From the NCBI GenBank assembly GCA_964347765.1, contig CAYGAG010000003.1, positions 1 through 64,000 of the forward strand: 64,000 nucleotides of DNA. Reading direction: 5' to 3'. Source of the DNA: CAYGAG01 sp964347765 (GTDB lineage: Archaea > Thermoproteota > Bathyarchaeia > Bathyarchaeales > Bathycorpusculaceae). A model generated the notes under the pieces. That model was given only the letters and a program-made list of their open reading frames with translations, searched no databases and was not told the origin of the DNA. The first letter of the stretch is position 1. Each line of letters starts with the position of its first letter. Position numbers and translations under genes: made by a program. This document shows positions 27,248 through 35,640 of this stretch, piece after piece.

Positions 27248-27526
27248 ATGGTTGAGATTGAAGTTAACATAGCCGACCTAAAAGGCGAAGGTAGCGATCT
27301 GATCAACGAACTTGCTGAGTTTCTTGGAGAAAAGACGGAAGCTGAAGTTCAAACAAGAACAGAGGAAATAGTTGTTATCGGAGAAGGCAAAACTGTTTCA
27401 AAGAAATATCTGCGAGTTGTTCTGCGAAGATTTCTGCATCAAACTGATCTGAAGGACTTTTTCAGGGTGATCAGTGGAGGGGAAAGCGGATTAATCGTAA
27501 AAGAGAGAAAAATCCAAGAGGTATGA
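27248..27526 (+). CDS. Probable ribosomal protein eL22
   Basis: A 92-residue basic protein resembling the eukaryotic large-subunit protein eL22. After a beta-rich N-terminal half the C-terminal half reads VSKKYLRVVLRRFLHQTDL-KDFFRVISGGESGLIVKERKI, aligning with the family's S-K-R/K-Y-L-K-x-L-x-K-K-Y-L-K-K-x-x-L-R-D-W-L-R-V-x-A core. eL22 is universal in eukaryotes but patchy in archaea. The ATG at 27248 is preferred over one at 27224, since a TATA element GTTTAAATG at about 27199-27207 and a GGTGGG site fit it. Identification is from memory of the family motif; a remote RNA-binding protein is the alternative. Confidence 0.6.
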   Translation: MVEIEVNIADLKGEGSDLINELAEFLGEKTEAEVQTRTEEIVVIGEGKTVSKKYLRVVLRRFLHQTDLKDFFRVISGGESGLIVKERKIQEV

Positions 27527-27528
27527 TT

Positions 27529-27915
27529 TCACTTTTTCTTCTTCAGTCTTTCCCGTTTCTTCTTGGCAAAATGTTTCTGAAGGTCAAGTAGACAGTTTCT
27601 CGCAACGTGTGTCCATTTGTAGCTGTCCAGTAATTTGTCACCTTCAATGCATCTCTCGGCTTTGTTGACCAGCTTCTCCACTGCAGCCAGGATGGTATCA
27701 ACTTTAGCTTTCCTAAGTTTGGGATCGCTCTTCCACTTCGACTTGTCCAACTCATCTTCGATTGTCATTAAGAAGAAGAATAATGCATATTCAAGTTCTG
27801 CGGCAACGTACCAGACTCTGTTAGCGATGAGATCTTCATCCTCTTCTGCCATCGATTCCTTCAAAAAGGATGAGGCTTTCTTTAAGGCCAAAACTATCCT
27901 CTTGTTGAAAGACAT
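27529..27915 (-). CDS. Helical hypothetical protein
   Basis: A 128-residue, almost wholly alpha-helical, highly charged protein ending in a lysine run (KKRERLKKKK). Pattern: two long helices (about 1-22, 30-55), then K-rich helices to the end. No domain recognised; length and charge are like small helical nucleic-acid-associated or four-helix proteins. The ATG at 27915 is used because a longer frame would run into the transporter gene, whose stop lies 4 bp upstream. Likely co-transcribed with that transporter. Convergent to the eL22-like gene. Confidence 0.6.
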   Translation of the reverse strand: MSFNKRIVLALKKASSFLKESMAEEDEDLIANRVWYVAAELEYALFFFLMTIEDELDKSKWKSDPKLRKAKVDTILAAVEKLVNKAERCIEGDKLLDSYKWTHVARNCLLDLQKHFAKKKRERLKKKK

Positions 27916-27919
27916 CGTC

Positions 27920-28885
27920 TCAGCCCGTCTCACGCATAGGTCCCAACTTATCCTTTTTACTGTTTTGCTGAATTGAAGTTCTCCAGCCGTCCTTCTTTGC
28001 AATGAAGAGTATGCCGAGAAGAACCAAGCCAGCTCCGAAGAGGAATAGTTGTGGTGGATTCTCTTGAAATAGGAGGATGCCTAGAATGGTAGCTCCAACA
28101 GGCTCAAGTAGAGCCATAGTTGCGGTTTCAAAGGATTTAAGGTTTGACAGAGAAGAGAAGTAGAGTGTGTGAGCCATGGCTGTAGGCAGCACGCCTAACC
28201 CTATTAGTGGAAGAATTATTGTCATTTCTGTCGGCAGGGTCATTATTTGATCAGTGACGGGTATCGCTAGAATTCCTATGATGGCTGCGGTCAGTATGTA
28301 GATTGGAAACATAATCGGCAGGATATTCATCCGTTTCCTGGTTTTTACGCCGTAGTTCAGATAGAAAGCTTCAACCACGGCGGCTAGAACCGCCTCCAGA
28401 TTGCCCTTCAGACTCGTTGAAAAGACGTTTAGGGTGTTGTTCAGACCTGAAATCATGGTTTCTCCCTGAAATATTACCAGTACGCCAACGAAGGAAATAG
28501 TCAGACCTAGGAGTGCAAGGCGTGACGGTTTAACGTTGAAAACAAAGGATGAGATGAACACTGAGAATATGGGCGTCGTGTTGACAAGGACTGTCGCATT
28601 TAATATTGAGGTATCCTTCACTGCAGAAACGAATAGTATGAAATGGAGACTCAAAAAGAAGCTCAGAATGAAGAGTTGTCTCAGATTCTTCTTCACACTC
28701 TTGTATTGAAATGAACTCCCGAGAAAGACTAACATCACCGCAACAACCAGACAGGCGATCACTAGACGCCAGAAAGCAATGTAGAATGCGTCTAGCTTCC
28801 CAAGAAACCGTATGAAGATAGCTGCAGTTCCGAAAAGAGCGCCAGCCAATATGCCTTCCGTCAAAGCCAGCCTTCTTGTTTTCAT
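27920..28885 (-). CDS. EamA/DMT-superfamily transporter
   Basis: A 321-residue inner-membrane protein with ten predicted helices in two EamA repeats (about 1-150 and 165-300), the drug/metabolite transporter layout. Motifs include GTAAIFIRFLGKLDAFYIAFWR in the first repeat and a GLGVLPTAMAHTLYFSSL, TMALLEPVGATILGILLF in the second. Substrate unknown; the family moves amino acids, nucleosides and other metabolites. A 9-bp inverted repeat lies 20-70 bp upstream (28905-28954), after a TATA-like element at about 28963-28973. Confidence 0.92.
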   Translation of the reverse strand: MKTRRLALTEGILAGALFGTAAIFIRFLGKLDAFYIAFWRLVIACLVVAVMLVFLGSSFQYKSVKKNLRQLFILSFFLSLHFILFVSAVKDTSILNATVLVNTTPIFSVFISSFVFNVKPSRLALLGLTISFVGVLVIFQGETMISGLNNTLNVFSTSLKGNLEAVLAAVVEAFYLNYGVKTRKRMNILPIMFPIYILTAAIIGILAIPVTDQIMTLPTEMTIILPLIGLGVLPTAMAHTLYFSSLSNLKSFETATMALLEPVGATILGILLFQENPPQLFLFGAGLVLLGILFIAKKDGWRTSIQQNSKKDKLGPMRETG

Positions 28886-28904
28886 TCTTTCTCAAACGCC
28901 TTTT

Positions 28905-28954
28905 CTCTAGTCATCTGATGATGCCTAATGGACAGCATAGCTATTTGACTAGAG
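28905..28954 (-). promoter_or_regulatory. 9-bp inverted repeat in the DMT transporter leader/promoter
   Basis: Perfect arms CTCTAGTCA (28905-28913) and TGACTAGAG (28946-28954) enclose 32 bases. With the TATA-like AGATATACAAG at 28963-28973, transcription would begin near the outer arm, so this is either a leader stem-loop or a pair of operator half-sites (centres 41 bp apart). Confidence 0.4.
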
Positions 28955-29155
28955 GCGATTCTTGTATATCTATCAGAAGGCAAATCTTCGCTTTTTGCTT
29001 TGTCATAATAGTTATCTATGCTAACCGACGTAACACAAGATCCGACAGGTGTTAATCATGGCCAACGAGACAAAGCATAGTGTTTTCCTTCTATCTAAGA
29101 GCCAGAATCGAGCTATCGAATTCCAAACTGCAATACGTAACCGGTAGGTGTAAAA

Positions 29156-29971
29156 GTGAATACTAGGGACATCATGGAAATATCCTTGAGACTTGCAGGA
29201 TTGAAGAAGACTCCTGAAGATAGCACTATATATGTTGAAGGGAATAATATCAGACAAATCCTGCTAGGCATAGATGCCGGCGCTTCTGAGGTTATACTTG
29301 CCAGACAACTGGGTTATGACGCAGTTATTGCCCATCATCCACAAGGAGGTTCCGCAGTTATAGACTTCCATCAAGTTTTCAGGAGACATGTCCAACAGAT
29401 GGTTAAGGCTGGAGTGCCGAAAGATGAAGCTGAAGACGCGGTCGACAAGAAACTTGAACAGTTAGAAGTGCAAAATCATACACGGAACTATCTGCATGCA
29501 ATTGATGTTGCAAGGCGGCTGGACATGCCCTACATGAATATACACACACCTCTGGATGAAGTTGGAAGAAGAAGAATGAACGAACAGATTCAGAAAAACG
29601 TTAGAGCAGATTCTACAGTACAAGATGTAGTCTCTGCCTTACAAGAACTCAACGAGTTCAGAAACGCCAAAACTAAAATTAAGGTTAGACTTGGCAAGCC
29701 TGAAAATCAATCTGGGAAAGTCGTGATGTCGCATGGCGCGGGAACCAACGGCGGCTACGAAATCGCCAAGACGTACTTCACCCATGGTGTTGAAACAGTT
29801 GTCTATATTCATATATGCCCAGCAGACTTGCAGAGACTCAAGGCTGAAGGCAACGGAAACTTGATAGTAACCGGACATATCGCAAGTGATTCAGTGGGGA
29901 TAAACCCTTTCATTCACAAGCTGGAAGAAGAGGGAATTGCCGTAACAAGAATCGGCATCGTTCCGGACTAG
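29156..29971 (+). CDS. NIF3-like dinuclear-metal protein
   Basis: A 271-residue member of the NIF3/YbgI (GTP cyclohydrolase I type 2 homologue) family. The metal-binding IAHHPQGG motif at about 60-67 corresponds to the family's H-H motif; the C-terminal NLIVTGHIASDSVGINPFIHKLEEEG corresponds to its G-H-x-x-S-E-x segment, which supplies a further His and acidic ligand. The middle domain is family typical. Biochemical function of this family is unsettled. GTG start with GGTG upstream. The next gene starts 14 bp after its stop, so they are probably an operon. Confidence 0.85.
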   Translation: MNTRDIMEISLRLAGLKKTPEDSTIYVEGNNIRQILLGIDAGASEVILARQLGYDAVIAHHPQGGSAVIDFHQVFRRHVQQMVKAGVPKDEAEDAVDKKLEQLEVQNHTRNYLHAIDVARRLDMPYMNIHTPLDEVGRRRMNEQIQKNVRADSTVQDVVSALQELNEFRNAKTKIKVRLGKPENQSGKVVMSHGAGTNGGYEIAKTYFTHGVETVVYIHICPADLQRLKAEGNGNLIVTGHIASDSVGINPFIHKLEEEGIAVTRIGIVPD

Positions 29972-29985
29972 GATAAAGGTCAGCT

Positions 29986-30882
29986 TTGAGACTAGCTCGC
30001 TATCGTGCCAAGAATAGAAGAGGCTACGGGATTCTCATGGAAGACAGTGTAGTATGTTTTCCAAGTCTGGCTAAACTTTGGGACGAAGATATACCGGCCT
30101 CGTTGGAGGAGTTCATATCTGCAGGATCAAAGGCTTTGGAAGCAGCGGAGAGAATCGGAGAACTCGTGAAGAGAAAAGATGCTGAGGACTCTGCTATTCA
30201 TGCTCTCAATCCCCTTCTCTTGGCCCCACTAATCTCTCCCCCAAAGATAATCTGTCTGGGTCTGAACTACCAAGATCACGTTGAAGAGCAACACGCCACT
30301 GTACCTGAAGAACCAATAATCTTCTTGAAACCGCGCACTACGATTGTCGGTCCAAACCAGAACATAGTCAAACCAGACTTTGTCAAGCAGCTTGATTATG
30401 AAGCTGAGCTGGCAATTGTCGTAGGAAAGAAAGCCAAGAACATTTCACTGTCAGATGCGAAATCATGCGTTTTCGGATACACGATTCTCAATGATGTTTC
30501 AGCACGAGACCTGCAATTCAAAGACAAACAGTGGACTAGAGGGAAGAGTCTTGACACTTTTGCTCCCATAGGACCCTGCATAGCAACTAGGAACCAGATG
30601 ACGGATACATCTAACCTGTTGATTCGTACATGGGTTAACGATGAATTGCGTCAAGATTCCACAACAGCCCACATGATTTTCAACGTATCCGAGATCATCC
30701 ATCATATCAGTCGAATAATGACCTTAGAACCCTGTGATATAATTGCAACAGGCACTCCTGCAGGAGTCGGCTTCGCTCAAAAACCAAAACCGAAGTTTCT
30801 GAAAGCAAATGACATCATAAGGATCGAAATCGAGAAGATCGGCGTCCTAGAGAACAAGGTGATTGAAGAAGCATCTGGATAA
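29986..30882 (+). CDS. Fumarylacetoacetate hydrolase family protein
   Basis: A 298-residue FAH-family hydrolase/decarboxylase/isomerase. The core starts at PPKIICLGLNYQDHVEE and shows FLKPRTTIVGPNQNIV, DYEAELAIVVGKKAKNI with the acidic metal ligands, VFGYTILNDVSARDLQ, GKSLDTFAPIGPCIA and the closing IATGTPAGVGFA. The N-terminal about 80 residues are the usual lid domain. It acts on a carboxylate-bearing ring-cleavage or keto-acid product, not definable from sequence. TTG start with AAAGGT upstream. Confidence 0.93.
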   Translation: MRLARYRAKNRRGYGILMEDSVVCFPSLAKLWDEDIPASLEEFISAGSKALEAAERIGELVKRKDAEDSAIHALNPLLLAPLISPPKIICLGLNYQDHVEEQHATVPEEPIIFLKPRTTIVGPNQNIVKPDFVKQLDYEAELAIVVGKKAKNISLSDAKSCVFGYTILNDVSARDLQFKDKQWTRGKSLDTFAPIGPCIATRNQMTDTSNLLIRTWVNDELRQDSTTAHMIFNVSEIIHHISRIMTLEPCDIIATGTPAGVGFAQKPKPKFLKANDIIRIEIEKIGVLENKVIEEASG

Positions 30883-30919
30883 TGATGCTATCACTGGTCT
30901 TGGCTGTAAACGCATATGA

Positions 30920-33010
30920 TTAGGCGGGTTTTGCAGACCTCTCAAGGAAGATTCTGCTAGATCCAAACTCCTTTTCAAGCCTTATGACATAATCAGCTCT
31001 TTCAGCAAAAGCTTCACTGTGGGTGACTGCTATTATTTGCTCTATAGCCTTGAAACGCGAGATTGCCTCTGCCAATCGATAGATTGAGCCGTCTTCCCTT
31101 CCAAGACTTTCCGTAGGCTCATCCAGCAAGAGCATGCTGAGTCCGTGAGCTGCCCTATACTGCATAATCAGTTGACCCAGCCCGAGGCGGTACGCAAAGG
31201 CAAGCAGAGTCCTCTCTCCGCCTGACAGGTTTGGTACTTCTCGTTCGATTCCACTTTCGCTCTTGACATAGGGAGTGTATGTTTCATCAATTGTCACGTT
31301 CATCAGAGGACTTGCTTGTTCGATTAGGCTGTCCAGAACGTGCTGCACGAAGTTCCGTAAGATCTTCACGAATTCGCTTCTCAGTATCGGCTGAATACTT
31401 CTGTAAGCGTCGCGTATGCCAGTTATGATATCGATGATTTGGGCTATCTTTTCCGTACGCTCAACCTTATGCTGAGCTTGATCTATTCTTTCTTTGACTT
31501 GGTCTAACCGTTTGAGCAGGTCTTTTTTGCGATTTTCCCTTGTTCTCAACTGAGACTCTAGAGAGTAGTATTCTTTGAAAGCCTGTTCTTTCTGAACTCT
31601 TGTATGCTCTAGCCGAGAAACATCGAAACCTTTTATCCCTTCTCTCACGTCACTGAGTTGTGCACGAAATTTCTGCTCTTGAGCTTGTTTTTCTCCGAAT
31701 TCTTTTGAGAGTTCAGCAAGCTTCTGGGTCTCTTCGCCTATGCGACCCTGTAACTCTTCCACTACTCGGATAAGCATTTGAAGGTTCGAAAAAGCGGTGG
31801 TTGCTCTCTCCCTTATCTGCTGTAGTTCCTCGATGTCAATTAGCAGTTGATCTTTTGCTCTTTGACTTTCGCTGTTCTCCTCTTGAATCTTGTGCATGAG
31901 GTTTTTCTTGTATTCGCCCGCTAGGGTCTGGAGGCATAGCGGACAGCGGCTTTCGGTGGAGAGAGAAGACAGTCTTCTCTGGTTTGTCCGTACGCTTTTG
32001 AGGGCAGCCTCTTGTTCGCCCTTCAAGCTGGCGATCTGATCATCAAACGTTGACACATATTGCCTTATAGCTTCGACCTCTTCTTCTGGTGAGATTCCTG
32101 TCTCTTTTAGATCGGTCTTACAGGAGTCGATCCGCTCATTCGCAGTCTTCAATCTTTGTTTTAAGTTCTCGATGGCGAGTTTTTTTCCTTCGATTCTTCC
32201 TGCCAGAGATGCAGAGGAATCTTCGGTATTGGCTATACTGGTTTGAAGCCGCGCCTCTTTCCGCTTAAGTTCCTCGGTCAGGGTTTTGACTTCCTCCAGA
32301 CTCTTGAGTTTCGAATCAGCCTCTTCAAGATCCCTTTTGGCTTCTTCCAATCCTTTCCTAAGATTCTGGAGTTCGATATCGATTTCTGAGAATTCCTCGG
32401 TTGCACTGCTGTACTCAGTGTCCAGCTTTTCTATTCCAACAACGTCTGGATCTTTCTGATAGGCTCGTTTTTCTCCTTCGTATTCGCGTTGATGACTGGC
32501 GAGGGCACTCCACGATTTTTCATACTCGTATAAGCCGAAGAGTTCGTCTAGGCGTTTCTGCCTTTCCCTGGGCGTCGCATTCAGAAGCTCCTTAAGGTGT
32601 TCTTGCCTGACCCACACTATTTCTCGAAAGAGATCTTTGTCCAGACCCGTAATTGCCTTTAGCTGTTCTGTCACGGCTTCAGCTTTCCCACTTGCAATCA
32701 CATTCTCATGTTCGAGTAATCTCAACGCATCGAAATCCTGCCTTATACTGCTCCCATATCTCTTCAGTCCCCTTACGATCTTGTACGTTTTCGCGTTCTG
32801 AACGAATTGAAGCGAGACTACTGCATTCTCGGCATCTTCCCGCAGCAAATACTCGTAGCTTCGACCCAAAGGTTCTCCAAAAAGAGCAAAGTCTATGGCA
32901 TACAAGACGCTGGATTTTCCGCTTCCCAGCCCACCGACTAGACAGTTGAAGCCTTTGGTAAATGGCACAGTTGTCTTTTCATGGGACCGAATATTCTCTA
33001 ATTGTATCAC
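30920..33010 (-). CDS. rad50: DNA double-strand break repair ATPase Rad50 (short form)
   Basis: A 696-residue SMC-like ATPase: N-terminal LENIRSHEKTTVPF and Walker A GGLGSGKSS (about 27-35), long coiled coils either side of the zinc hook C-P-L-C (356-359), and a C-terminal signature NLSGGERTLLAFAYRLG, Walker B MLLLDEPTESLG and H-loop VTHSEAF. It is about 150-190 residues shorter than well-known archaeal Rad50 proteins, the loss being in the coiled coil. The Walker A has GLGSGKS rather than the usual GNGSGKS. The GTG start overlaps the stop of mre11 (GTGA), so the two are translationally coupled. Confidence 0.94.
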   Translation of the reverse strand: MIQLENIRSHEKTTVPFTKGFNCLVGGLGSGKSSVLYAIDFALFGEPLGRSYEYLLREDAENAVVSLQFVQNAKTYKIVRGLKRYGSSIRQDFDALRLLEHENVIASGKAEAVTEQLKAITGLDKDLFREIVWVRQEHLKELLNATPRERQKRLDELFGLYEYEKSWSALASHQREYEGEKRAYQKDPDVVGIEKLDTEYSSATEEFSEIDIELQNLRKGLEEAKRDLEEADSKLKSLEEVKTLTEELKRKEARLQTSIANTEDSSASLAGRIEGKKLAIENLKQRLKTANERIDSCKTDLKETGISPEEEVEAIRQYVSTFDDQIASLKGEQEAALKSVRTNQRRLSSLSTESRCPLCLQTLAGEYKKNLMHKIQEENSESQRAKDQLLIDIEELQQIRERATTAFSNLQMLIRVVEELQGRIGEETQKLAELSKEFGEKQAQEQKFRAQLSDVREGIKGFDVSRLEHTRVQKEQAFKEYYSLESQLRTRENRKKDLLKRLDQVKERIDQAQHKVERTEKIAQIIDIITGIRDAYRSIQPILRSEFVKILRNFVQHVLDSLIEQASPLMNVTIDETYTPYVKSESGIEREVPNLSGGERTLLAFAYRLGLGQLIMQYRAAHGLSMLLLDEPTESLGREDGSIYRLAEAISRFKAIEQIIAVTHSEAFAERADYVIRLEKEFGSSRIFLERSAKPA

Positions 33011-34299
33011 TTCGAGTCTGATTCAATAACCCCCTCCAAGGCTTGTTTCACTCTTTCCTCCTCTTTCTTCGTGAGCGGCTCAATCAAGTCGACCGCTAGG
33101 CGGGATATCTTCTCAGCCTCAACATCGGGGTACCGTTCCAAGAAGATCTGCAAGAAATATTCGAAAGCCTTCGTTTTCAAATCCTTGAATTCAGCTTCAA
33201 AGATCGAACGAACAATCTCCTCAGAAACCTCACTCTCACGTAAAGAGACAACTGGACGCACAAGCAAAGCCTGTTTCGCAGCATTTCTAATCTGGGCCAT
33301 ATCCACCTCAGCACGGCTTGCTTCGACAGGTAACACTCCTCTCAAAACTGGAACTACAATTGCACCTGCTTCATCAGCCCCTTTAACAAGCTCAACTGTC
33401 AACAGGGTAATCTCCGAAGGGGGAACACCAGTGAAATCCTGTTCCAAAACAACGAACTTGCGTGCAGATTCCAGTTTTATCAGCTGTGGAGAGGCACGCC
33501 CTTTTTCATCCACTTGGACATGATAAAAACCTTTACCGACCTTCGCTTCCTCGTAGCCCACGGTTTCTGTACTCCCACTGTAGACCAATATTCCAGACTT
33601 GAACTCCTCTTGGAGGAACTTGTGAATATGACCTGCAGCATAGTAGTTGAAGCCTGCTGGAATGAGTTCGGGTGGAACTTCCGCCTCCATATAGGGAGGA
33701 ATGACTTTAGGGAGATCTAGAGCCATGTGAAAAACGAAGATGTTGAACAGTTTGGGATCTGGTTTGGGCTTGTTCTGCTCCATGAAAGCAGGGAGTGATT
33801 CCTCTGTCTTCCTTCTGGTTCTGAAGTTTGGGATGCCATAGATGTAGCAACAGCCCTTTTTTCGCCAGCAAGCGCCCTCATGTCTTGGCAGATGATAGAT
33901 GAGTTCTGCACTGTCTAAAGGGTTCAAAACGGTTCCTGTTAGCATGTTGGGTGCCGAGTCATGTGAACCGTCTACTGTCAGCACGGGTATTTTGACTTCA
34001 CGAAGGCGGCTGAAGGTTCTGATGGCATCTTCTAGAGTGATGTTTGACGGACGGGCATGATGAAATATGTCTCCGGCAATTATCATGAAGTCAGGTTCCA
34101 GGTCGATCGTTTTGTCTACCAGTTCTTGAAAGGCTTGGTCGAAGTCTCTACGTCTAGTCTCTAATCCATACTGAGAGTAACCCAGATGCAAGTCTGCTGC
34201 GTGAACAAAACTGAATGCCTCCAAACATCGGTCCCGCCTGAACGAATCCTCCGCGCCCCACCCTAGCTTAGTATTGTCATCTTTAGTATTTATCATCAT
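33007..34299 (-). CDS. mre11: DNA double-strand break repair nuclease Mre11
   Basis: A 430-residue calcineurin-like phosphoesterase that acts with Rad50 on DNA ends. Metal motifs seen: VHAADLHLG, IAGDIFHHARPS, VDGSHDSAPN, FHMALD, YYAAGHIHK. The third motif is GSHD rather than the more common GNHD, a variant I take to be tolerated. The C-terminal capping domain is followed by a helical tail that contacts Rad50. A longer frame reaches 34488, but the ATG at 34299 is chosen because a TATA-like element (GTTATATG, about 34335-34342) and a divergent gene lie upstream of it. Confidence 0.93.
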   Translation of the reverse strand: MMINTKDDNTKLGWGAEDSFRRDRCLEAFSFVHAADLHLGYSQYGLETRRRDFDQAFQELVDKTIDLEPDFMIIAGDIFHHARPSNITLEDAIRTFSRLREVKIPVLTVDGSHDSAPNMLTGTVLNPLDSAELIYHLPRHEGACWRKKGCCYIYGIPNFRTRRKTEESLPAFMEQNKPKPDPKLFNIFVFHMALDLPKVIPPYMEAEVPPELIPAGFNYYAAGHIHKFLQEEFKSGILVYSGSTETVGYEEAKVGKGFYHVQVDEKGRASPQLIKLESARKFVVLEQDFTGVPPSEITLLTVELVKGADEAGAIVVPVLRGVLPVEASRAEVDMAQIRNAAKQALLVRPVVSLRESEVSEEIVRSIFEAEFKDLKTKAFEYFLQIFLERYPDVEAEKISRLAVDLIEPLTKKEEERVKQALEGVIESDSK

Positions 34300-34389
34300 A
34301 CACTCAAAGGGAGAGGCACTTCTCCTTTGGAGAAACATATAACAACGACGCGACATTCTTGTCACACAAAAAAAAGCGCGGTGAAACTC

Positions 34390-35190
34390 ATGATATGCAA
34401 GAGATGCGGCAAAGAGGTTTTCCTGCCCTTTAAATGCCCTTATTGCGGAAGCCACTTCTGCACTGAACACCGTTTGCCAGAAAATCACGATTGTCCGCGA
34501 AAAGAATTGGCCATAGCGCCGACGAAGGAAAGGAAATCAATAATCATCCAGAAACAGGAACCGCCTGACTACAGGGTTGCGTACGATTTGCCTAGATTCC
34601 CGAGAGGAGCAGGGTTCAGCGGTACAGAGATAAAGCACCTAGCTGTAGCCGTGTTACTCGTAGTAGCCATTGGGCTATCTCCTGCTCTGTATCGCCCTTT
34701 GGGAACAGAATTGTTGATTTTACTGACTGTTATATTAGCTATTTCCTTTTTTATTCATGAGTTTGCTCACAAGATAGCAGCGCAGAGAAGAGGTTTGTGG
34801 GCTGAGTTCAGGCTAGTAATAACTGGTGCGCTGTTGACCTTAATCTCTGTTTTTTCACCCTTCTTCAAAGTTATTTCCCCCGGTGCGGTCATGGTCAGAG
34901 GGATCTGTGACAGAGAAACCATGGGAAGAATCTCCATTGCCGGACCCGCAACCAACATTATCTTATCTATGGTTTTCTTTGCAGCCGCCTTCCCCTTTCA
35001 CGAAACAACATATTTTCTAAGCGAGATCTTCATCCTTAGCGGCTCCTTCAACGCTTGGATCGCGCTTCTTAACCTCATTCCATTTGGAATATTCGACGGA
35101 TTCAAAGTCTTTCTCTGGAACAAAGCTGTATGGACATTAGCCTTCGCAACAAGCCTAGCTCTAACAATAATCAGTATTCCGTTTCTATAG
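34390..35190 (+). CDS. AN1 zinc finger fused to an M50-type membrane metalloprotease
   Basis: A 266-residue protein starting with a complete AN1 zinc finger: C3-x2-C6-x9-C16-x2-C19-x4-C24-x2-H27-x5-H33-x-C35. After a linker with YDLPRFPRG come five to six membrane helices of a site-2-protease/M50 type: catalytic HEFAH at about 123-127 inside a helix, and NLIPFGIFDGFKV near the C terminus with the second metal-binding Asp. This makes it an intramembrane protease candidate with a cytoplasmic ubiquitin-pathway-type zinc finger. The ATG at 34390 follows GGTGA at a good distance. Confidence 0.87.
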   Translation: MICKRCGKEVFLPFKCPYCGSHFCTEHRLPENHDCPRKELAIAPTKERKSIIIQKQEPPDYRVAYDLPRFPRGAGFSGTEIKHLAVAVLLVVAIGLSPALYRPLGTELLILLTVILAISFFIHEFAHKIAAQRRGLWAEFRLVITGALLTLISVFSPFFKVISPGAVMVRGICDRETMGRISIAGPATNIILSMVFFAAAFPFHETTYFLSEIFILSGSFNAWIALLNLIPFGIFDGFKVFLWNKAVWTLAFATSLALTIISIPFL

Positions 35191-35229
35191 AAGCAGTGCC
35201 TCACACAGTTGATGCTCCACAGGGCTTCT

Positions 35230-35538
35230 CTAGAGAAGCTCTATCGTTACATGCACTTCTTCTGGAACACGAATACGCATTATACGTCTCATTACACGTT
35301 CTTCAGAATCTATGTCAATTAGCCGTTTATGGATACGGAGTTCCCACCTATCCCATGTAGCAGTTCCTTCACCGCAAGGAGATTTCAAAACAGGAACTCT
35401 AAGCCTCTTTGTGGGCAATGGAACAGGGCCTGTCATCCTGACTCCTGTCTTCTGGGCTATGGCTTTTAGCTCGCCACAGACCTCTTCAAGCTTCCTGTAG
35501 TTCGTACTCGTCAAGCGTATTCGCGCTTTCCTAACCAT
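35230..35538 (-). CDS. rps10: Small ribosomal subunit protein uS10
   Basis: A 102-residue uS10. It starts MVRKARIRLTSTNYRKLE, carries MTGPVPLPTKRLRVPVLKSP, and ends RRIMRIRVPEEVHVTIEL, all archaeal uS10 hallmarks; length is normal. A longer frame to 35640 has a hydrophobic, non-homologous extension and is rejected. A TATA-like CGTAAATACT at about 35570-35579 fits the ATG. In many archaea rps10 follows the EF-1-alpha gene; here it stands alone. Confidence 0.96.
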   Translation of the reverse strand: MVRKARIRLTSTNYRKLEEVCGELKAIAQKTGVRMTGPVPLPTKRLRVPVLKSPCGEGTATWDRWELRIHKRLIDIDSEERVMRRIMRIRVPEEVHVTIELL

Positions 35539-35640
35539 AACCCTAATCTCAGCTTCCAACAGACTGTAGTATTTACGATAGACGGCACACCACAAATAAA
35601 AACCTATCGACAAGAGGAATACAATACTCTGACCTTTCAT

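Noticed and set aside
33007..34488. Longer Mre11 start at 34488
   Set aside because: The extra 63 residues are not Mre11-like and would cover the promoter region and 5-prime end of the divergent AN1-protease gene.
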